A stretch of DNA of 64,000 nucleotides, from positions 17,322,018-17,386,017 of the forward strand of contig NC_088301.1 in assembly GCF_032854445.1 (NCBI RefSeq). Reading direction: 5' to 3'. Of this stretch, positions 43,240 to 55,300 are shown one piece after another (positions within the stretch are counted from its first letter, which is position 1; each line of letters begins with the position of its first letter). The notes beneath the pieces are model-generated. The model was not told the DNA's origin, made no database searches, and was given only the letters and a program-made list of their open reading frames with translations. The stretch comes from Liolophura sinensis. Lineage: Eukaryota; Mollusca; Polyplacophora; Chitonida; Chitonidae. Position numbers and translations under genes: made by a program.

Positions 43240-44660
43240 AGCCTAACTGAGGTAAATTGACAAGATGCCGTATTTCACCGGCTACTTGTGACTTTTTGCC
43301 AAATATCACACTGTCATCAATGCACTGGTTTTACTCTCTATGCTGTTAGTATGTATTTCATATCACTTACAGTATCTGTGGTTATTCAGAGGTGTATGAG
43401 AAGTTAATCCAGACGTAAACCTTATTACCGTCTTTGCCTAATATTAAACTCATGGAACTTTGTCCAGATTAAGTAATGTGAGTCTTGACTACTAATACAC
43501 TTTTGAACCAGTGAAATCTGTCCATGAAATCGGTTTTTCTGAAACTGTTTCTCGTAGTTAAGTGAATTTACCTAATTATGGCGTAAGTATCAAGTGAGAG
43601 AAATTAGACAAATTGCTTACTAGCCAAGCGTCAGTATAAAGGGCTACAGCATACAAATTAAATCCAGAGGAGCGAAGATACTGCGCCAGAAGGCAAATGG
43701 CCATACATAACTGCCTTGGTATTCATCTCAGGATTTTATTCAATAAGTTTTTGTACGTAAATATTTAAATTCATATTTAGTCCGACATTCGTATATCTCT
43801 CATAGATCGACAATGTTGTGGTGTTCCAAGTGGATAATTGCAATTTTCAGAACAACTTAAGATATCAATTCCCGAAAGTATGTGAAGGAAATAAAATATG
43901 AATACCACTAAATCTAGGTTAAGTATGCGTGTGTCAGACTTAACGTCGTGCTCAACAATTTTCAGTCATATGACAGCGAAGTGTGTGTACATATATTATG
44001 TCTCCCTCTGGCAAGGAGAATCCATGCTGCCAAAGTATGGTATCAAACCGATGTGTCATGTTTCCAAGCTCTAAAGACTTAATGCTGAGAACCAAGCGAG
44101 ACAGCAACCAGGGCCACTTTTTTTAGGCTACCGAAGCGGTCTCAACTGCAAATAAAGGTGGAAAAATTTAAAAGACAAACCGTTGTAATTTTTGAATGAT
44201 GGATGGACAAAACATAAACTAAGTAAGAGGCTCGTTTTTAAATACATTTAAGTCATAATTTGAAAACGTGTTCATTTAGAATAAATTTTTTTTTTAGTAA
44301 TTAAACAGATACGTTTGTTATAGTATACATGCGAAATGTTTAGATGATAATGTGGTAGATGTTAAACACAAAAACATGTAGTCCAGTAAACATGACTTTG
44401 TGTTGATATTAAGTGTAAAAACCGACAAACATGTAAAAATATTTACTGTATGACTGTATACATGTGAAATTCTTACGTAGTAAATGTCACTGTTAACTAC
44501 AGTAAACTTGTTTTGCATATGTATCGGTTATTTAGACATAATATAAACACAAAGTCATACACATTGAAATACGAGTATGAGAACCTATGATATGTTTAAT
44601 ATAATGAACACATCTATTGGGTTCTTAAACATAGCTGTTTTATAAATAAACACTATGATC
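43240..44660. other. 3' flank of gene 2
   Basis: The first 130 bp resemble the 3' flank of gene 1 (20715-20840). The remainder shows only scattered similarity to 20.9-21.7 kb. No gene seen. Confidence 0.45.
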
Positions 44661-44663
44661 TCA

Positions 44664-45090
44664 CAAAGGCTACATGTCGAGAAGTATATACGTCATTTGA
44701 AGGACGGTTTGTTTTATTACCTTCCAAATAGGCATAATTTATAATTTCCAAATGAAACCACAATTTTAGTGGTTTCCTGTTCTGATTTTGGTTTTCTTAC
44801 GCACTTCATAAATATGAGTCCAGGAGATCTCTACGTGTAGAAGATTAATGTTTTGTAGTATATAAATCTATCTTTTTGGTATAAATAATGTTCACAAAAA
44901 TACATGTACCGTTATATGTCTTGACGAAAGGTATCCCAAAGTTATAGTATCTCAACGTTATGGTGTCCCAAGGTTACAATATCCCAATGTTACGATATCC
45001 CATCGATATGATATTCCAACGTTGTGGTATCCCAGCGCTATGTACCGTCATCTCAGATGGATGAGCCCAGCGTTCATTATTGCTACGTGG
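44664..45090. repeat. Paralogous block (matches 21724-22180) with a Penelope-like trace
   Basis: It starts AAAGGCTACATGTCGAGAAG, the minus strand of which gives a degraded INYAYLE....DVYTSRHVAF, comparable to NYPYLNS..GPAYVVYISRLVAF in the Penelope-like remnant. The rest is noncoding and parallels the gene 1 flank. Confidence 0.5.
44931..45042. repeat. Seven exact-length 16-bp tandem units
   Basis: Seven consecutive 16-mers of the type GTATCCCAACGTTATG, all exactly 16 bp with substitutions only. The paralogous site near 22110 has a single unit. Confidence 0.9.
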
Positions 45091-45179
45091 TTACTACCTT
45101 ATGTCATGTAACCTAGAAAAGCATGCGACACACACAAAATTTAAGAGTTCAGCACAATTCCGCTCAATGGTTTAATCCT

Positions 45180-45392
45180 TCATATTCGCTCAAGGACAGG
45201 GTGAAATCGCCGGCGTATTTCTTCGCCAGTATCTACCATGTTTGATACAAGCGAATTCAAAGCGGACACGATCGCCTGCAGAATACTCTGACGCCGGCGC
45301 GGGTACACTACAGGTAGGTGGTTTTTAGAAATTCTTACAATACGCCTGTACGAGCGGAAAAATCCGTGTAGTGTGTCACCGACTTTAGACAT
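45180..45392 (-). CDS. Uncharacterised 70-codon open frame
   Basis: A minus-strand frame starting MSKVGDTLHGFF. It is basic at its centre (PVVYPRRRQ) with an amphipathic helix-like middle (SILQAIVSALNSLVSNMV) and an EEIRRRFHPVLERI end. Its G+C is visibly higher than the flanks, and no counterpart exists in the paralogous gene 1 flank near 22.45 kb. That points to an inserted segment, perhaps the end of a mobile-element protein. I do not recognise a family and cannot show expression. Confidence 0.25.
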   Translation of the reverse strand: MSKVGDTLHGFFRSYRRIVRISKNHLPVVYPRRRQSILQAIVSALNSLVSNMVDTGEEIRRRFHPVLERI

Positions 45393-45399
45393 TGTTTAT

Positions 45400-46029
45400 T
45401 TGCTGTATACATTCCTGTGTTGTATTTGTATGTATTGGTAAACCAGTGTTCATGTACTTGGCATCGTTGCACATATGTCTCATTATATATTAATACGTTG
45501 TTTGAACGCAATTATCTGGAGTTGTCATTTAATGTAGCAGATGTTAATCCACCTCACTGATTAATCTGAGTCATTCGAAGACAACTGTGGGTTAGAACAG
45601 ATTTGTTTGCTGTTTAGCTGTAGTGTTACTGAATGAAGACAAAAGCAACTACCCATGGGTGAATCATGTCACTTGCCATTTAGACGAGTCTCCTGCGTGA
45701 TAATGAGCAATGTACTTGGATGAATGACAATCACACGAGGAAGTCCTCGGCACAATACAAGTCAGGGTTTACAGACTGATCTCCTATGATGGTGTCTGTT
45801 ACCACTCGACTCGAGTTTCTAATCACTCGACAGTAACAGCTGGATATGAAGTTTATGTACACACGTTCCCAAAAGTTCTAGGTTTATTCCGTGTTCCGTG
45901 TAAGGTTTCAATTCTGAAAAAGACGTCAAAAAATGTAGAATACAAATGTTCCATAAGCATTTAATAATGGTATGTGTCATAGCATTCACTTCGATGCTCT
46001 GCGGTTATCAAACCCTGAAGGTTGTCTCA
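45400..46029. other. Gene-free region
   Basis: The first part resembles 22470-22520; nothing else is recognised. Confidence 0.4.
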
Positions 46030-47672
46030 CCCTATATACTAACACACATGTAAAGTTTGTACCGCAGAGTAACCACTCAGTATACTGAACACAAAGGTCC
46101 ATTGGCCCTAAATACCCACACATTTGGAAAGCTTGTACTGTAGGGTGACCGCTTATTATACTGAACACAAAGGCTCCTTTACCCCAAATGCCCACACAGT
46201 TTTAAAGCTTGTACTGTAGAGTAACCGATCAGTCTACTAAATACAAAGATTCCATCACCTCAAATACCCACACAGTTGTAAAGTTTGTACCGTAGAGTAA
46301 CAGCTCAGTATACTGAACACAAAGGTCATTTCACCCCAAATACCCACACAGTTTTAAACCTTGTACTGTAGTGTAACCACTCAGTATACTGAACACAAAG
46401 ATTCCTTCATCCCAAAAACCCACACAGTTATAAAGTTTGTACTGTAGAGTAACCAGTCAGTACAAAACACAAAGATTCCTTCATCCCAAATACCCACACA
46501 ATTGTAAAGCTTGTACTGTAGAGTAACCGCTCAGTATACTGAACAAAAAGGTCCATTCACCCTAAATACCCACACAGTTGTAAAGCTTCTACTGTAGGTT
46601 GACCACTCAGTATACTGAACACAAAGGTCTCTTCACCCCAAATGCCCACACAGTTGTAAAGCTTGTACTGTAGAGTTACCGTTCAGTATACTCAACACAA
46701 AGGTCCCCTCACCTTAAATACCCATACAGTTGTCAAGCTTGTGTCGTAGAGTAACCATCCAGTGTACTGAACACAAAGGTCCCTTCACCCCAAATACCCA
46801 CACAGCCGTAAAACTTGTATTGTAGAGTAACCAGTCGGTGTACTGATTACAAAGGTCCCTTCACCCTAAATACCCACACAGTTGTAAAGCTTGTACTGTA
46901 GGTTGACCACTCAGTATACTGAACACAAAGGTTCCTTTACACCAAATACCCACACAGTTGTAAAGTTTGTACCGTAGAGTAACCGCTCAGTAAACTAAAC
47001 ACAAAGGTCCCTTCACCCTAAATATCCACACAGTTGTAAAGCTTGTATTGTAGGTTGACCACTCAGTATACTGAACACAAAGGTTCCTTTACACCAAATA
47101 CCCACACAGTTGTAAAGTTTGTACCGTAGAGTAACCGCTCAGTAAACTAAACACAAAGGTCCCTTTACCCCAAATACCCACACAGTTGTAAAGCTTGTAC
47201 TGTAGGCTGACCACTCAGTACACTAAACACAAAGGTTCCTTCACACCAAATACCCACACAGTTGTAAAGTTTGTACTGTAGAGTAACCGCTCAGTATACT
47301 GAACACAAAGGTCCCTTTACCCCAAATACCCACACAGTTGTAAAGCTTGTACTGTAGAGTAACCAGTCAGTGTACTGAACACAAAGGCCTCTTCACCCTA
47401 AATACGGACACAGTTGTAAAGCTTGTACTGTAGGTTAGCCGCTCAGTATGCTGAACACAAAAGTTCCTTCACCCTAAATATCCACACAGTTGTAAAGTTT
47501 GTACTGTAGGTTGACCGCTCAGTATGCTGAACACAAAGGTTCCTTTACACCAAATACCGACACAGTTGTAAAGCTTGTACTGTAGAGTAACCGCTCGGTA
47601 TACTGAACACAAAGGTTCCTTCACCCCCAAAACCCACACAGTTGTAAAGTATACTGAACACAAAAGTCCTGG
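46030..47672. repeat. Satellite array, unit about 76 bp, about 21-22 copies
   Basis: Each unit has GTAAAGCTTGTACTGTAGAG, then AACCACTCAGTATACTGAAC, ACAAAGGTCCCTTCACCCC and AAATACCCACACAGTT. Units differ by substitutions and 1-4 bp gaps. The last unit is truncated, joining GTTGTAAAG to TATACTGAACAC near 47650. Unit length is not a multiple of three, so the open frames across it are chance. Confidence 0.95.
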
Positions 47673-48110
47673 GGGATTTAAAATTATGTTCTAAATATTG
47701 TGTGAAACATTATGTATATGTGTGTTTGGGGTTCTACGTCGTACTTAGCAATTTTTCCGGCATATGACAACGGGGAAGCATTAGGTGTTAGTTGTTTTAC
47801 GTCATATTTTCTTATCAGTCATATGACAAAGAAGGGCCGTTCGGTGTGTCCAGATATTGCGCCTTCTTGTGACGGGGCGAGTCCATGCCACCGGAAGGTT
47901 GCCACCACTGAAGAATCATGCCGAAGACACCAGACATGACACGAGACCAAATCACATTATACTGACACTGGGTCAACCAGCGATGTTGCTTTGCTCCAAC
48001 CTTTCAGTGCTGAACGCATCAACAATTACCATTTTTGTCTTTGGTACCCGAAACGGGTATGATCCAAGGTCTCCCGTATGTGAACCCAATGTCCACTCTC
48101 ATGTTAACTA
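47673..48110. other. Noncoding, possible decayed 3' end of another receptor copy
   Basis: Text such as TTTTACGTCATATTTTC near 47795 and TCAGTCATATGACA near 47816 resembles 43940-43980. No exon is visible. Confidence 0.35.
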
Positions 48111-48250
48111 AATGAATAAAACTCTAAATGAGGTAAACGGACAAGCGGTTGTAGTTCAGCGGTTACGTGTGATCATTTGCTAATTGTCACTCTGTCGTCG
48201 CTGCTCTCCCTTTACTCTCTACGCTGTAGTATTTTATATTATATTCTCTT
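48111..48250 (+). repeat. Copy of the receptor 3' flank (1)
   Basis: AATGAATAAAACTCTAAATGAGG onward parallels the polyadenylation-signal region and flank of genes 1 and 2 (20705-20840 and 43230-43375), including a CACTCTGTCGTCGCTGC block. Confidence 0.6.
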
Positions 48251-48483
48251 ATAAACCAGAATTCTGCTGGTGGAATAAACATCCCTTGGGCCTGGTCTTT
48301 TGGCGTTGTATTGATGTTCTGGTATGTTCAACGTGATGACAACACAGGATTTTGAGTAATTCTAGACCTGTGAGTTTAATAAATTGCTAATTAAATTCAC
48401 TGACTTTTGTTTACATAATTCTGCTTAAGCCATGGTGCTAGGTATGGGTAAATTGTTACTAATGGATCATTTACATGAGCAGT

Positions 48484-48620
48484 TACAATAAAACCTTCAG
48501 TCAAATAAACTAACAGGACGCCGTCTTTCACCGGATACATGTGGCCATTTTCTATCACACCGTCGTTGCTGCTCTAGTCTTTCCTCCCTCTGATGTATTT
48601 TTTTATATTATATTTCAATC
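48484..48620 (+). repeat. Copy of the receptor 3' flank (2)
   Basis: ACAATAAAACCTTCAGTCAAA onward is a second copy of the same flank with a CACACCGTCGTTGCTGC block. Neither copy has membrane or tail exons left upstream. Confidence 0.6.
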
Positions 48621-49895
48621 TTGGTACAGACATAACAGATGAGTGCTTTTAGCAGCCTTTAGCAAACACTCGGTTTATTTAAAATCTACATGCACGGAGT
48701 GTAGTGATGTAAGCACGGATCATACATGTGCAGCCACCTAAGTTCGGCTCATAAAGTCGACGGTAAGCACGGATCAAAAAGTCCCCTACATGCCAGTACG
48801 CCTCATAGAGTTATCCATATAGGTACGCATCAAGTAGTCACCTAACTGAGGTTATGTAAGTGCCAGCACAACAACTGTCACCTGAGGATTTGCTTTTCCC
48901 GACCCACGCTACACGCACCATTGCCATATGATATGACTGTCCCACAGAACATACATGTGTACGGCTGCTCGACTTACACCCAATTTAGGATTACCGAACT
49001 ACACTTGAGGGACTAGTTTTAGCCTGTACACCTGGGACCTTACTCTAGGCTGGGTTGAACAGCCATTTTGAGGAATGTTTGCACACAGGATTTATCACGA
49101 GTAAGCGTTCAGTGTTCAGGAACACTGACGGACTTGGCCGGCGGCCATAGGTTGATTCTCAGGGGAAGAACGAACGTCTACAACGGCACTAGTCCAACAT
49201 AGTAAGTCGTTATAGATGCACGGTATCTAGTTTATTCCGTACATTCGAACAGGGCTGGTTCACTTCGGAGCCATAATGGTTAAAACGCCTCAAAGTCGGG
49301 TGACCCGAGATCAAACCAAAGACTTCAAACATGGTACTTGTTGTTGCCGCGCTTGGCGCTCATCACCGAGAGGTCAGAGCAAGGAAACATGATTGGTTGG
49401 CCCAATGACAGTATACTGTGACTGGACAGAGTGTCATGTCTGGTGCATGCGGCATGATAGTCCAGTGTCGGCAGCACTTTGGTGGCATGGACTCCTGCCA
49501 CAAGAAAACATAGTATATATAAACAAATCTAATGACTCCTCTTCGTCATATAACTGAAACAGTGTACGATGTTAAGCCCCATTTTATAAACAGTGCAGCG
49601 TATAGTGTAGGTGTGCTTCGGGATATTGGTATAGGTCTCTCGTACGTGGAAAGGCACAATCTGCTTACTTTTATGTTTCAATACAATAACGTATATCCGT
49701 CAAAGAATAGAGTTTATAACGGCGTGGGCCTGCTTGTGCCTGAATAGCAAGCCAGAGTCACGTTACGTCTTAGGCCGCCTGTCTTATCGGGGACATTTTT
49801 TGTTATTGGCGTTGTTCCGAACTATGTTTCGCATAATGTAACTTTCCGAAATGTTATAGCAAGTCGTAACATAGGCACAAGAGAGTAACCATATT
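48621..49895. other. Gene-free region with a small repeat
   Basis: Near 48700-48860 units of about 50 bp (AAGCACGGATCA, CCTACATGC, GCTCATA.AGT) recur about three times. Nothing else is recognised. Confidence 0.4.
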
Positions 49896-49899
49896 CTCT

Positions 49900-50105
49900 C
49901 AAACACTTAACTATACAGATCGAATTCACAGGGTTGACATTGTTTTTGCGAAAACCAAACTTTACATAGCGATTTTACATGACTGGCATTGTTCTTGCAA
50001 ACACCTAACTTTACAGATCGAATTTACATAAGTGTTATTGTCCTTGCGAACAGTCCTGAGCTCTTCCAACCATCTAATTTTACAGATCGCATTCACAGCA
50101 AGCAA
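49900..50105. repeat. Short tandem repeat, unit about 50 bp, about 4 copies
   Basis: Units contain ACTTTACAGATCGAATTTAC and CATTGTTCTTGCAAACACC. Degenerate. Confidence 0.75.
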
Positions 50106-51186
50106 ACAACTTATAGAGATTTTTTTACTGCTCGACCAAGACGTCCATTCTTGGACAACTCAGACTTTGTATTTGTCGCTCTGCTTTGTTCTGTTATATC
50201 ATGGATTTCAGTTGATCCGGTCCCCGAGCATCCGAAAGCAAATTATCTTCGATAAGTGGCCTACAAATGAATGCTCTTTCCCTCCAAAACGAATGATACA
50301 GTTTGCTACTAAAACGGCAAAGGCTATAGCTGTGTATCTTGGGCAGCTGTTTGAATCTACATTGTAGGTGCGAGTATAGCTTGTGCAGTATACTGCCTGT
50401 CTGCAGTGCGGTATAAAATAATACACAAGGTCCCAAGGTGAGAGCTTCCTTGTCATATACACACAATTAGAGACCAGTGTAAGCGGGTAGAATATATACC
50501 TTCAGCAGTAGCTTCTGGGACCTCTGTGCTTCAAGCAGATTCTGAGTCAGCTGATCTTGACTGCTTCGCCGCTGATGGGCTGGTTCCAGAACGTTAAGTG
50601 CTCTTACCCCTTGATTGTGACATGTTTGCGAACAGGGCTGTCTACTGCTCTGGGGTCTGATGTAACATATAAGTATAAGATATATTAATTTCGGTCGAAT
50701 ATCTCAACATCAACGTCGACAGTCCTCCAGCGGCTTTTTAACCCCCAGATGTCCTGAAATGCATTGTTATTATTCCCGCGTCAATCGTGATTCTAGTGGT
50801 AAATTAGGCATATGGAGACCTTGTCCCACTGACATGTAACTGTTCCTTAAATAAATGTCATGATATCACAACATCTTGGGTATTTTTATGATTTAAATAA
50901 ATTGAAATTATCCCAACCAAATTTTACCCACTTGTACTTAGGCCATGATGATAGTGACGGTAAACTATAGGGTGAAATGCAAATCGTTGCTCCATACAAC
51001 TTACCTTATAACGTCCTGCTCTAGACTGTAGTGATGTTCACTTTATCGCCCGGTGTTACAATGTCCAAGATAGCTCGCTTTATCTGTCAGTATTTATAAA
51101 AAAACTTTTATATAATCTTATGTGTAACCAAGTGACCAGGACCAAACATGTGTAGGCAAAGTAAAAGTAAAAGTACATGAACATCG
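50106..51186. other. Gene-free flank of the LTR element
   Basis: No coding motif that I can support. ATCG (51183-51186) directly abuts the LTR and would be one half of its target duplication; the other half lies beyond the window. Confidence 0.4.
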
Positions 51187-52204
51187 TGTTACGGTATTGA
51201 AAACAGCAACAGAAAACAGACTCAGTGACTCAATATTACAATGTAAACAATGCTTTATATATATAAAATGAGACGTACAGTTTTACAGACAGTTAAACAA
51301 CAACAACTACAACAACAACATACACATCAGTATTACCGGTCTTTACAAGTTTCCAGTTCACCTTTGCATCCCAAGGAATGTATTCCAGGAAATCCAACGT
51401 AAAGACCATGGGATAAACACACAATTCACAAATTATCCTAGACAGGTACTTCGCCAGATTAGCGAACACGAACACAGTACACAGGTTACACAGAACTGGA
51501 ACAGTCAAGCCTTTGAATGACGTCACACCCGCAGAGCACAACACAGGGTAAATACAGGCATGGGGGTATAATCCACTTCAGATCAGTCACAGCTCCCGCA
51601 GAAGCTCACAAACGAGCCGTTCAGAGACGTAGAGTAATGTCACCTTGTGGCAGAACGAACGTCCTTTACAAAACTGAAAACTTCAGTTTAGAGTCCTTGA
51701 CAACCTTGTCGGTCAGGTGAGGTCAGCGTGTTAAACAAATTACACAGTCCACACTGTATAATCATAATAAAGATCCGAACACCAATAAACGTGACTTCCG
51801 CAGAAATTCACATAAACCAGACTTCAGTACTACTGTGGTACACAAACGGTGCCGGCATAAAAATCTGTCCTCCCAAATGAAACTGGCATCACCAGCTCAT
51901 ATAAACAAAATGGACTCGATACGAGAGCGTCGCACACTCTCCTGGCTCCCAGTGGATGCAGCAAAAATACCTCCACTCTGCACAGAAAACACGGCTTATA
52001 TACGTGCCAGGTGGATTCAACTATTCTTAGACACAGAATTAACAGCCAATGAACATCCAGTTAAATAAACAGAGCATTGAACAAGGTGCTTTCGGCCAGT
52101 TCCGCACTGTACATATATAACAGGGCCTGTTATGCTTATAACATATAACACAAAGGTCCGCAGACTAACAGTACATGAAGACGTTGAATAGTCATTACAT
52201 AACA
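51187..52204 (-). repeat. LTR 1 (3' LTR), 1018 bp
   Basis: On the minus strand it starts TGTTATGTAATGAC and ends CCGTAACA. It contains a TATATAAG-type box (near 51996-52003, minus), a GTTGTTGTTG run and an A+T-rich end (TATATATAAAGC). Open frames inside it are repeated in every LTR copy and are not genes. Confidence 0.95.
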
Positions 52205-52216
52205 CCCCCACCCTTC
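52205..52216 (-). promoter_or_regulatory. Polypurine tract, element copy 1
   Basis: GAAGGGTGGGGG on the minus strand, immediately upstream of the 3' LTR. This is the expected primer site for plus-strand DNA synthesis. Confidence 0.85.
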
Positions 52217-52220
52217 AGGG

Positions 52221-52248
52221 AAAGAAAGTTTTGCATAAAACTTTCTTT
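52221..52248. repeat. 12-bp perfect hairpin beside the polypurine tract, copy 1
   Basis: AAAGAAAGTTTT and AAAACTTTCTTT are separated by GCAT. It lies between the Pol stop and the polypurine tract and is conserved in the second copy (58271-58298). Confidence 0.85.
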
Positions 52249-52318
52249 AACATATTCATAATTATGAATAATAATAACGTTTACCACAGTCTTTAAAAAC
52301 AAAGCTGCAGAAAACCAA

Positions 52319-55300
52319 CTAGACACGTGACAAACAATCAGCAATCACATTATCTTTCCCTTTTATGTGTCTAATCTCTAGATTAAATTCTTGCAAAAGC
52401 AAACTCCACCGTAACAATCTTCGGTTTTTACCTTTTAGTTTGTGCAAGAAGGTTAAGGGATTGTGATCTGTATACACAACAATGGGGTAACTTGAGGAAG
52501 TCACATATACTTCAAAATGCTGTAATGCTAGAATCAAGGACAGACACTCCTTTTCTATTGTCGAATAATTTCTCTGGCACTTGTCAAATTTGCGAGAAAA
52601 AAAACATACAGGGTGATCAACGTGATCTGTTTTATTTTCTTGTAACAAAACTGCCCCAGCAGATATATCACTAGCATCAACAGCTAGCTTAAATGGTAAA
52701 TTAAAATCAGGTGCTACAAGTATGGGGCTGCTGCTTAGCATGGCCTTTAATCTATCAAAAGATCTCTGACACTCAATGGACCACAAGAATTTAGCACCTT
52801 TCTTTAACAGCTGAGTTAATGGCTCACTAACAAATGAAAAGTTCCTACAGAACTTTCGATAATAACCTGCCATGCCCAAGAAACGCTTTAACTCTCTCTT
52901 ACAACTTGGCACTGGAAAACAAGAGATAGCACTGATTTTAGAATTGACAGGTTTTACCTGACCCTGTCCGACAACATGCCCTAGATATGTGACAAAAGCA
53001 CAACCAAACTCACACTTGGCCAAATTTACTGTAAGATTGGCTTGGGACAGTCTCGCAAATAATGCCTCCATGATATTTAAATGTTCCTCCCAAGTGTCAC
53101 TGAATATAATTACATCGTCGATGTAAACACGACACCCTTTAAGGCCTGACGTAACGTTGTTCACAAGTCGTTGAAAGGTGGCAGGGCTGTTCTTCATCCC
53201 AAAGGGCATGACTTTGTACTGGTATAAACCATCTGGGGTAGCAAACGCTGACACCTCACGAGCGCGCTGCGTGAGCGGTACTTGCCAAAATCCTTTCAAT
53301 AGGTCAAACTTGGAGACAACGTTGGACTTTCCCACGGCATCAATACAGTCGTCGATCCTTGGAATGGGAAAGTTGTCTGCTTTAGTGACGGCATTCACTT
53401 TGCGATAGTCTGTACACATACGGTACGTCCCATCTGGTTTTGGCACAAGAATACAAGGTGAACTCCAGTTACTGTTACTGGGCTCGACCAGATCATTTTC
53501 CAGTAAATACTGAACTTCTTTCCTCAAGTATTCAGTTTTAGTTGGGTTCAGTCTGTATGGGTGTTGTTTAATCGGCTTGGAATCTCCAACTTCAACATCA
53601 TGGTAGATGGATTCAGTCCTGGTTGGAACATCAGGGAACAAATGTTCATATCGACGAACCAAATCCTTCAACTGCTGGCGTTGCTGATATTCCAGATGAC
53701 CCAACACAGAATCAATGTTCACAAGAATACTTGAATTCTGGAGTTTGGCTGACCGGAACCTTAAGTCAAAATCTTGATCATCCCTAACAGCTGAATCAGG
53801 GCATAAGTTAGAGGTAACAACTCCACTAGGATGTACAACATTGAGATCAGTGCTATCTCTGTCTACATATGGCTTTAACATGTTAATGTGACAAAGTTGT
53901 CTAGATTTGCGCCGATCAGGAGTGAAAATAATATAATTAAGATCACTTAGCCTCTTGTCTACTACATAAGGTCCAAAATAACGAGCTTCAAGTGGCTTAC
54001 CACTAACTGGAAGTAAGGCCAGTACCTTCTGACCAACTTCAAATCTGCGTCTTACAGTTTCTTTGTCATACTTAGTTTTCATACTCTTCTGAGAAGCTGT
54101 AAGATTCTCTCTGGCTAACTCACATACTCTGTTGAGCTTAGTACGAAAACTTGACACATACTGTAATAAGTTAACATTGTCACTATCACCAGACACAAAC
54201 TTTTCCTTGAACAACTGTAGTGGACCACGCACAGTATGGCCAAACACAAGCTCAAATGGACTAAATCCAAGTGACTCTTGTACAGACTCTCTTACAGCAA
54301 ACATTAACAAAGGTACACCCTCGTCCCAATCTTTCCCTGTCTCAAAGCAGTAAGTTCTTATCATACTTTTCAGTGTCTGATGGAATCTCTCTAGTGCTCC
54401 TTGACTTTGTGGGTGATAAGCTGAGGACTTATACTGGCTAATACCTAGCTCATGCATAACTTGTTGGAACACACCAGACATGAAATTTGAACCTTGGTCT
54501 GACTGTACTGACTTAGGCAGACCAAACATGGTGAAGAACTTAACTAAAGCCTTAATTACAGTCTTGGCAGTAATATTCCTTAGTGGAATTGCCTCAGGGA
54601 AACGAGTTAAAGTACACATTATGGTTAACATATACTGATTTCCAGACTTTGTCTTAGGTAGCGGACCAACACAATCTATTAAGATTCTACTGAATGGCTC
54701 ACCAATTGCAGGAACAGGCCTCAAGGCTGCCTTGGGGATTGTCTGGTTAGGTTTCCCCACTAACTGACATGCATGACAAGACCTGCAAAATTCAGTAACA
54801 TCTTTCCTTATTCCTGGCCAATAAAAATGACTGAGAATCTTATGATAGGTCTTATTAACACCTAAATGACCTGCTAACGGCGTTTCATGCGCTATAGTCA
54901 GTATGTCTTTACGATAAGACTTGGGCACAACTACCTGATGCTTAACTGCCCATTCATCCTCCAACGAAACATCGGGAGGCCTCCACTGCTGCATCAATAT
55001 GCCAGACTTGACATAGTAGTAGCATGGGTCAGGTAAAGATTCACCATCTTTAGCTGCATCATTAAACAAGCAAGAAATACTTGGATCACTGTGTTGTTCA
55101 GCAATCAACTCAGTCCTACAAAATGGCTGATCATCACTAACAGAATTAGTATCTACTTCCTGCTGGCTGTCTAATTTGGAAGAATCACCATCCAACATGT
55201 TGTTGAGAAAAGTCTCACTCAAATCAACAGTACTACCCTGGTCTGTACTGACTTTTCTAGACATAGCTCTTGTAACAACACAGGAAGGATATAAACCCGC

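Noticed and set aside
45986-47663. Repetitive peptide-like frames at 45986-46195 and 47469-47663 (minus)
   Set aside because: They fall mostly or wholly in the ~76-bp satellite, whose unit is not a multiple of three, so no frame persists across units.
48150-48175. A tRNA A-box-like string (TGTAGTTCAGCGG)
   Set aside because: No B-box or cloverleaf follows, and the paralogous flanks at 20.75 and 43.27 kb show that it is ordinary diverged sequence.
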